A DNA stretch of 64,000 nucleotides. It comes from Dastarcus helophoroides (lineage: Eukaryota > Arthropoda > Insecta > Coleoptera > Bothrideridae). The DNA is taken from assembly GCA_028583605.1 (NCBI GenBank), contig CM053326.1, forward strand, positions 7,448,587 to 7,512,586, read 5' to 3'. The notes beneath the pieces were generated by a model, which was not told the origin of the DNA, made no database searches, and saw nothing but the letters and a program-made list of their open reading frames with translations. Both the position numbers and the translations under genes were made by a program. Each line of letters starts with the position of its first letter. Position 1 is the stretch's first letter. Below are positions 56,712 to 64,000 of this stretch, piece after piece.

Positions 56712-58350
56712 CCTCAATATAAATCAAACTTTTTTAAAAAAGTCAATATTTGAATAAAAAATCAAAATTTTCTAAATGAATCAAAATTTTGAAAAAGACT
56801 GAAAATTTTGAAAAAAGTAGAAATTTTGAAAATAAAATTAGATCTTTAGAAATGCCGAAATTTTCAGAGTCCAAATGTTTAGAAAAAATTGAAACTTGAG
56901 AATTTCTTAAATTCTGATAGTTAAACTTTTCTAAAAACGTCGAATTTTCCAAAAAAAAACTTTTAGTGTACAAAAAGGTCGAATTTAAAAAAAAGTAGAA
57001 TTTTTTAGGTCAACAATTGAAAAAGGTAAATTTCGGGAACGTTGATATGTACAAAAAAATTCAAAATTCTCTGCCTAACTATTCGAAAAATTTAAAAGTT
57101 TCAAATGTGCATTTTTTAAAGTTAAATTCATAAAAAAATTTAGTAAAAAAGTAGAAAATTTTAAGAAAAAGTCAAAATGTCCACAAAAATGGGAACTTGG
57201 GAAAGTGGAAATTTTGAATGTTGAATTTGATATCAAATGTCAAAATTCCGATAAAAGGCGAAAATTTGAAACCGAATTTTTTTCAAAAAATCAAAATTTA
57301 GAAATGATATAAATTTTGAAATGTCGAAATTTTAAAAAATGAAAGTTTTCAAAAGGTCGAAATTTTCAAAAAAGTCGTAATTTTCATGAAAAGTAAATTC
57401 TTCACAAAACAGTAAAAATAAAGTTAGAATGTTATCATTTCAAGAAAAATTGGAATCATTTAAAAATAGTCCACCTTTTGAATAAAGTCGAAATTTTTAT
57501 TAGAAAAATTTTAAAAGTTTTCAGAAGGTAGTATAAAAATTTCAGGACAAAGCAGAAAATATATAGAATAATGTTTTTTTCAATTTATTTAACATTTCTT
57601 CGGCCCAGTTTGTAAATATTTATTTATTTATTTATTTATTTTTTTTAATGATTTGTTGACAATTTTCTAAACAGTTTTTGAAATGCGACTACGTGATATT
57701 TAGAAAATTGTCAACAAATCATTAAAAAAAAAAATTAAATATTTACAAACTGGGCCGAAGAAATGTTAAATAAATTGAAAAAAACATAATATTTCCGGTC
57801 AATAAGGGTCTACCATGAGGAATATATAGAATAAGTCGAATTTTTCAAAAATAAAGTGAACATTTCGGAAAAACTCAAAATTTTGAATCGAAATTTTCCA
57901 AATAAATGAAATAAAATTCTCCAAAAATTCAAAATTTTCAAAAAGGGAGAAATTTTTAAAATAAGTCAAAAGAATGCTAAAAAGTCGAAATTTTCAGGTG
58001 ATTATAGACATTTCCAAAATAAGTGAAATTTTTAAAAACCAACATTTTGGAAAAAATGAAATTTTGAAAAAGTGGAAATTTTGAAAGATAAAGGAAATTT
58101 TTAAGTGTCGAAGAAATTAGAAACAGTGAAAATGTTCTAAAAAATCCTTTTGTTTAAATACGAAATTTTCAAAAAGTTGAATTCATCAAAAAAGTTGCAT
58201 TTTTTACGAAGTTAGAATTTAAAAAAAAATTTTTAGTCAGTCAGAAGTTTCAAAGAAAATAATAATTAAGGAAAAAGTTGAGATTTGCAGTTAACTATTA
58301 GAAAAGTGGAAATTTTCAACAAAAATTAAATTTCTCTGTCTGTAACTATA
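56712..58350 (+). repeat. A-rich satellite-like sequence
   Basis: Loose AAAGTCGAAATTTT words as elsewhere, without a clear long period. Interrupted by a family-A insertion at 57572..57820. Confidence 0.6.
57572..57820 (+). mobile_element. Penelope-like family A, copy 2 (249-bp foldback)
   Basis: It is flanked by the 14-bp duplication AATATATAGAATAA at 57558-57571 and 57821-57834. It has the same start (TGTTTTTTTCAATTTATTTA) and the same one-sided tail (GGTCAATAAGGGTCTACCATG) as copy 1. The two arms are joined almost directly, so the ribozyme-bearing middle is lost. A TTTA microsatellite has expanded in the left arm. Confidence 0.75.
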
Positions 58351-60355
58351 AGAAAATATTGGACCCCCCAACTCTTAAGTCTGCTTGCGTAATACTTAAA
58401 CGACGAATTTTATAAAGCAAATTTGGCATCCCATTTAGGATTGCCAGATGATACGAATTGTTTTCCCGGAATGTATATTTTTTTTGTGGGATTTAGAAAG
58501 GATTTTTTGAAATGCAAAACATTGATCGGTCACAAAAATCTGGCAAGTGACAAAATGCAAAATAAATATTGACGACGAATAATAAAAGGTCATCACAACC
58601 CTACGTTAAATTCGGGACCAAGGTAACATATTCCGAAATTCAGGAACATTTTTTTATTTCGGGAAAATCCCGGTCAATTATGGTCGCCTGGCAACCCGAA
58701 ATCCATTCCTGTTGGTGATTTGTACTTTCATTATTGCTCATTAACCATAGTTGTAACTATCCTTAAATTGTAAACGGGTAAAATTTCCTTTGAGTATTGT
58801 AATTAAAAAAGGAAGTGCAATATTTAGGTCTTTGGCCATTTTACTAAAGATGTTTCTATGGAAAACCAACAGCCAGCAATAAAAGACATGATTGTGTTCC
58901 GCAGCAACTTCCCATCTGCCAACTTTTTATATTGTTACAGTCCTGCGAGAGATTTATAATATGACCTGTATTTATGACCAAGACATAAAGTAGTCGGAGG
59001 TTGCTTATGGTTGAACAATAACGCGGGCATAATGTGATGCGTAAAAGGAACTGGAAATGACAAGCAAAGAGTTCAGTGTCACTACCCCCGTGAGGACGGA
59101 GCGAAATGGAATGAATACATCATCGAACACAGCTGCCGAACCCAGACCATGAGGCTGTTTAAACGACTAGTTTTAAAGCTGTTCGTTGTCACGATGTACA
59201 AGTTACCGATGAAAACTACTGGTGAAAATGTGCAAGACTTAGGCGAGTCTAGCAAGAAGCGAGTTGCCGTATTTTATTTTCCGGTCATGCAAAGATCGAC
59301 TCTTTAGCGTACACTAACCTTCTAGCACAGAACAGCCATCATCCATCACTTTGTTTGTCTTTGGGCGCCGCCGGGCAATGGCGCTATATGTAATGATTTC
59401 GCAAACCTGGTAATTTAGTGAGGGTTATGATGAGGGGATAACCACAAATAATATTTACTTCATTTCATTTATTATTTATGTGTAAAATGTATAAGGGTCT
59501 TAATTAATTTTTATTTCTTAATCAATATCTAAGCAAGTGGGATTTTACAGCAAATTCGATTTGAAAATAGTAACTTAAGTTAGAGAAATAAAATACATAC
59601 GTTTATTACCAACTGCATTTTCCGTCGTTTTTTTACCTTTTTTGAATATTCAACTTGAATCTAAAAATTTAGATTTTAAACTCAAGATTTCCACTATCAG
59701 ATTACAACTATTCTATTTATCCCTTGTTATTATTAACTCCTCTCTTGTAGATTAAAAATATCCAATACCCTCTTACCAATTTTGCTTCTTGTTCTGTATT
59801 CTTCGACTTATTTGCAAATTTTATTTGATGGATCGTTTTTTTGTAATTATCTGGAAACTTGACACTTGATATTAATGTCATCTTTCAGAACCAACGTTAA
59901 TACAATCGAACGTGAATTAGCTTTGTGAACAGTTCGACATTTAAAAAAATGAAACAATATTTGAAATATAACGTCTGTCAGCTATACTTGAAATGCAACC
60001 ATTTGTTTTATTTGTTGATTGAGGAAAAAATTGATAAACATATACACCCCTTTAGGGGTCGAAACGCGAAAAATTCTCTATTAAGGGACGCCTACGTGAT
60101 ATAAAGAACCCACCTACCAAATTTCAGATTTTTAAGTTTAATATGTCGGAATGTCGGAGATTTCGTGATGACTGCGTAAGCGGGTGGTACCATTTGCCTT
60201 TTATATATTTACCAGCTAATACCCGCGCCTTCTTCTGCGAAAGAAGAAAAGGGTTCTTGGGCCAGCTTTTTGAAAATTGGGACCTGTTTTGGAAAAATTC
60301 TATTTTTATTGAAAATTTTGACCGTTTTTGAAAATTTTCACATTGTAAAACGTTT
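58351..60355. other. mostly non-repetitive intergenic sequence, no gene seen
   Basis: 58438-58700 may be an old MITE (ATTGCCAGATG near one side, CGCCTGGCAAC near the other). 58880-59400 is distinctly less AT-rich and free of satellite. It has no ORF and could be regulatory DNA or an unrecognised exon. Confidence 0.4.
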
Positions 60356-60357
60356 GT

Positions 60358-60590
60358 AAAATGTTTTGAAATTGGCCTTTTTATTTTATTTTTCTTTTTT
60401 GCATATTCCCTCATATTCCTCTATTTTTCTTTCTTTGTTCCTGAAGAAACCCCCTACGATGGTGGGCGAAACGTCGAACACTTTTAGTAGTTCTTTGACA
60501 CGGTCCAATCCCGGAAGAAGTATATCCTGTACTGACTCTGGCCGTGGAAGCGTTCGGTATCATATCACTGAACTTATTACTTTTTATTGT
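60358..60590 (+). mobile_element. Penelope-like element family C, copy C2
   Basis: It matches the complement of the left arm of C1 (GAAATTGGCC... to the CCGGAAGAAGTATATCCTGT block) and then the same tail (CTGACTCTGGCCGTGGAAGC). It is a single arm, not a foldback. No clear target duplication was found. Confidence 0.65.
60436..60480 (+). ncRNA. hammerhead-like ribozyme variant in C2
   Basis: Stem I TGTTC/GAACA, CTGAAGA plus an extra A, stem II ACCCCC...GGTGGGC (bottom pair lost relative to C1), GAAAC, GTC. It is the same variant design as in C1. Confidence 0.45.
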
Positions 60591-60594
60591 CAGA

Positions 60595-61499
60595 GATTCT
60601 AGCTATCAGATGTACAAAAAGTTTTCCTATCTAGTGTGCTGTTGTTATTTGTTATGATGTTCCTTACTTGGGCAGTATTTTAAGGAAACAACCTTAAAAA
60701 ATATTTTATTAATTTGATTTTACAATGGGAAAAAATCTTTCATTGTTAAATCCTACTTTCGAAAAGCCTAAAAAGCAATAGTAAATGGTCCTCCTTTATT
60801 CCTGATAGTTCTGCAGAGTCGATCAAGGTTAAATATCAATTTGGCGAGTACGAATCAGGTAAGGATTTAAGGATCATAGGTAAACATGCCAAAGAATGAC
60901 AGCAGCACACCACATGGGAAAATTTCTGCAGACTCGATAGTTTCAGTATTGAATTAATATCAAAATTTCGAGAATAAAAATGAAAGCTTCAGTTTTTTTT
61001 TTGTTTTGAAATTTCAACGTTTATCTACAATTTTTATTAGTTTTTCCTGTCAATTTCGTTTTTAATACTAAAATTTCCAACTAAATTTTGAGTTGAAAAT
61101 TCAACAATATTATCTTTTATGTATCCTAAATTTCGAAATATTTGTTTCTGTAAATTCGTTCATTTTTTAAAAATAAATACGTAAGTTTTGGAAAAAATAT
61201 CTTTTTGGAAATTTTGGGAAAAACATTGAAAATTTGAACTTTTCTTCCGAAATTTCAAGTGAAAACTTGAGCGTTGCGAGAGAAATACTTTTGCGAATTT
61301 GTTATATTTCCGCAAAATTATTCACCCTTTTCTCAAAATTTTGAACCTTTTTTCAAAGTTCATGTATTTTCTAAATGGACATGTTGAAGGTTTAAGCAAA
61401 AAGTGAAATTGTGTTAAAACATATTATTTGGCCAATAGAATTTTTTTCTCGAAATTTCAAAGTCACGTCAGATTTTAAGTAAAAAAGGAAATTTTATAA
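60595..61499. other. AT-rich intergenic sequence, no gene seen
   Basis: No supported feature. Confidence 0.4.
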
Positions 61500-61501
61500 T
61501 A

Positions 61502-62762
61502 CGAGGGTTGCCTTTTAAGTTTTTACAAAAAGTGAAACATAAACGAACAAGTTCGAAACAAAGTGTTTTATTGCTCTTCGAAATATTCGCCCTTAAGGTC
61601 TATACATTTTTGCATACGCTCAAACCAATTCTGGAAACATTTTTTCCACTCTGAAGCTGATACCGTAGAAGCAAGGTTTTGAAAGACTTCAACACCTTTT
61701 TGAGGTGATGAAAATCGCTGTCCGCGTATCTTTTGTTTGACAGTGGAGAACAAGAAAAAGGCTTTAGGCGATAAATCGGGTGAATACGGCTAATGAGACA
61801 TTAATTCGATGTTTTTCTCCTTTAAAATTCAGTTGTTTGACTGGCTTTATGGGAGCTAGCATTGTCGTAATGAAGAATGATGCGACGTTTTTTCTTCTTT
61901 TTTCTTATTTGATCGAAGACCGTTGGCAAACACATTGTTGTATACCATTCGGTATTAACAGTTTTTCGATCCTTGTGTCCAGTACAACCGAAGAAACAAG
62001 CGATCATTTTCTTGGAAGTGCTCTGTGAACGAACAACTTTGGTGGGATTGGATTCATCGTTAAACATCCAAACAGTAGACTGTTGTTTGCTTTGAGGATC
62101 ATACGAATAGTTTTGTCTCCTGTAACAGTGTTGTGTACGGATTTTGAACGTCCTCGGTCGAATTTTTTGAACATTTCCTGACACCAATCAACGCGACCCT
62201 TTTTTGGCGCTTCGGTCAAATTATGCAGAATTCATCTGGAACATTTTTTTCTCATACCTAAATGTTCATGCAAAATCGATTGTATTGCAGTCTGCGATAT
62301 CCTAAGAGGCGCCTCTATCTGTAAGTCACATGCCGATCTTCTTTAATCATGTTGTGCACAGCATCGATGTTTCTCGGAATGACAATCGATTTTGGCTAAC
62401 CTTCTCTACATTCATCACTGACGGTCGCACGACCATGACGAAATTCTGCAAACCAATTGTAAACAGTCTTCTTTGATGGTGCTTCATTAGCAAAAGTTGC
62501 ACGAAGCGATTCTATGCATTGTTGTTGAGTAAGGCCTTTTTTAAAATCATAAAAAATTATCCAACCTAAGCCTTCACGGGTGATTTCCATTTTTGCACAA
62601 ACTTGCTTCTTTTAAACGTTCTCTATCAACAACTTACTCAGTCAATTTCTAAATTGCCATTGGCTTCGCAATAACAAACGTCAATGTTTACAAATACAGT
62701 GGTGCCACAACTCATTAACGCCACCTATTGTTCGATTGTAAAAACTTAAAAGGCAACCCTCG
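61502..62762 (-). mobile_element. full-length mariner element, decayed (1,261 bp)
   Basis: Perfect 27-bp terminal inverted repeats (CGAGGGTTGCCTTTTAAGTT...) are flanked by TA at 61500-61501 and 62763-62764, the tc1/mariner target duplication. It contains one broken minus-strand transposase gene. Confidence 0.9.
61568..62590 (-). pseudogene. mariner transposase pseudogene
   Basis: The ATG is at 62590. The N-terminal HTH is readable (YDFKKGLTQQQCIESLRATF, KKTVYNWFAEFRHG). Frameshifts and stops then split the rest into at least four frames. RVDWCQEMFKKFDRGRSKSV, VTGD, STVWMFNDESNPTKVVRS, RTVN-like and RRIILHYDNASSHKA segments are recognisable. The C-terminus SEWKKCFQNWFERMQKCIDL ends at 61568. 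The third catalytic Asp region is scrambled by a frameshift near 61800. Inactive. Confidence 0.88.
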
Positions 62763-62764
62763 TA

Positions 62765-63530
62765 ATAAGTATAATAAACAAGTCGTAGATTTAAAAATAT
62801 GCTGTAAACTGAATAACAGGACCATAAGCATGATCTGCTATGCGGACGATGCTATTATTGTAGCAGAGACAGAAAATGATTTGGAAAGACAACTATTTGC
62901 TTTTTGTAAAATAGCAAAAAAATTTAACATGTTCATATCCGTCGACAAAACAAAATGTATAACCTTCGCTCAGGAACCAATCAGATGTAAACTAGTAATA
63001 CAAGACAAACCTGTAAAACAGGTAATGCAACTTAAATATCTAAGAGTAAACATATCCAACCAACAGAACCTAGAAAAATACCTAACAAATCAAATCAATA
63101 AAGCGGCCACAAATTCTGGCTGTCTACGTGACGTTACATGAAAAAACAAACATATGCGAATGGAAAGCAAAACCTGCATTTACAAAATTTGTGTAAGAAA
63201 AGTACTAACCTATGGTATAGAAACCAGAGCGGACACCAGGAAGACCAAGAATATGATGCGATCGTCTAAAATGAAGACTCTTTGGGTTCAAGTAAAAAAC
63301 GATGACAATAGAAGAACATAAGCAACCCAAGACATGGTAAGATGGGGAAGACAGAGAGGAAGACTATGGCATGAACACGTAAAAAGAATGGACCCAAACA
63401 GAATAGTCCACATTGCACTGGAAGGACAGCGCCCACCTAGAAAACCACTCAAAAGATGACGAGACAGCTGGGATTCGCTATCACAAGAACAACCATAGAA
63501 TACGGTTAAAGAACAGATCAGCAAGATCTA
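62765..63530 (+). pseudogene. LINE reverse-transcriptase 3' fragment
   Basis: This is a second, unrelated non-LTR element. MICYADDAIIVAE contains the RT catalytic YADD box. FNMFISVDKTKCITF and EPIRCKLV...EQVM-type KQVMQLKYLRVNI follow. The frame stops at TGA 63139-63141, where relatives usually carry Trp. It then continues as KNKHMRMESKTCIYK...RADTRKTK and, after further breaks, WGRQRGRLWHEHVKRMDPNRI. The 5' part is missing; the fragment begins directly at the mariner. The 3' end runs into a GAA microsatellite, as is common for LINEs with simple-repeat tails. Confidence 0.8.
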
Positions 63531-63832
63531 TTAGAAGAAGAAGAAGAAGATGAAGAGGAAGAAGAAGAAAAAGAAGACGAAGAAGAGGAAGAAGAGGAAG
63601 AAGAGGAAGAGGAAGAAGAAGAAGAAGAAGAAGAAGAAGAAGAAGAAGAAAAAGAAGAAGAAAAAGAAGACGAAGAAGAGGAAGAAGAAGAAGAGGAAGA
63701 GGAAGAGGAAGAGGAAGAAGAAGAAGAAGAAGAAGAAGAAGAAAAAGAAGACGAAGAAGAGGAAGAGGAAGAAGAAGAAATAGAAAAAGAGGAGGACGAA
63801 GAAAAAGAAGAAGAGGAAGAAGAAGAAGAATA
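63531..63832 (+). repeat. (GAA)n / (GAAGAG)n microsatellite, ~300 bp
   Basis: Nearly pure purine strand made of GAA with GAG, AAA and GAC variants. ORFs in all frames are poly-acidic, poly-Lys or poly-Leu artefacts. Confidence 0.95.
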
Positions 63833-64000
63833 CTTTTGTCTTGATCATTATCAACATTTTTACTGTAATCTCGAAATCCAGGCCCAGTCTTAGCTTTTAG
63901 AAGTTTTAAGAACATCGAAAATTTTGAGAAAAGTTCGTATTTTCCGAAAAAAACTTTACACTTCTGCGAGTTTTTTAAACGATATTTCGATATTTCCTTT
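63833..64000. other. sequence to the window edge, no gene seen
   Basis: AT-rich end with satellite-like words. Confidence 0.4.

Noticed and set aside
63481..63915. Poly-Leu, poly-Phe and poly-Lys/Arg ORFs
   Set aside because: Six-frame artefacts of the GAA/GAG microsatellite.

Overview
The window looks like insect (at least arthropod) nuclear DNA. It is very AT-rich, intron-bearing and full of eukaryotic transposons: P/THAP, pogo, mariner and hAT-like DNA transposons, non-LTR and LTR retroelements, and Penelope-like elements. Long arrays of A-rich satellite are built on a TCGAAATTT word. I see no operon, rRNA, tRNA, CRISPR array or prokaryotic gene. I cannot name the species.

Only one convincing host gene is present. 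It is a minus-strand C2H2 zinc-finger gene with two coding exons (19930..20776 and 11891..12915). They join in phase across a 7.0-kb intron to give 623 residues with 11 canonical fingers, one degenerate finger and repeated V-K-x-E-P (SUMO-type) motifs. The intron holds a LINE tail, a Copia-like solo LTR, Penelope-like ends and A-rich satellite. A possible promoter and 5' exon of another gene (36.56-36.95 kb) is weak.

Layout: 0.95-2.66 kb, internally deleted LINE (minus); 7.7-8.7 kb, second LINE copy; 8.75-9.53 kb, Penelope-like element with a complete hammerhead ribozyme; 9.98-10.85 and 13.74-14.61 kb, a duplicated ~870-bp unit; 11.39-11.80 kb, foldback element with two hammerhead-like cores; 11.9-20.8 kb, zinc-finger gene; 21.4-23.2 kb, defective P elements; 24.2-27.5 kb, satellite with ~575-bp higher-order units; 27.88-28.58 kb, hAT-type MITE; 30.17-35.56 kb, P element with 8-bp target duplication and an 852-codon transposase ORF; 38.9-39.9 kb, tandem repeats; 39.9-40.4 kb, mariner fragment; 42.6-48.5 kb, ~5.8-kb array; 48.5-50.7 kb, pogo-like transposon encoding a transposase and a PHD finger; 54.07-56.70 kb, transposon with ~511-bp terminal inverted repeats and 8-bp duplication; 56.7-58.4 kb, satellite with another Penelope-like insertion; 60.36-60.59 kb, third hammerhead-like family; 61.50-62.76 kb, decayed full-length mariner; 62.77-63.83 kb, LINE reverse-transcriptase fragment followed by a GAA microsatellite.

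The most interesting signal is a common design in three sequence-unrelated short families (A, B, C below). Each has inverted arms, a one-sided unique tail of about 30-40 nt, and target duplications of about 12-14 bp where they can be read. Each also carries a hammerhead ribozyme (A) or a hammerhead-like core with one extra nucleotide and a minimal stem III (B, C). This fits Penelope-like retroelement ends. One insertion is only 43 bp long, essentially the tail alone.
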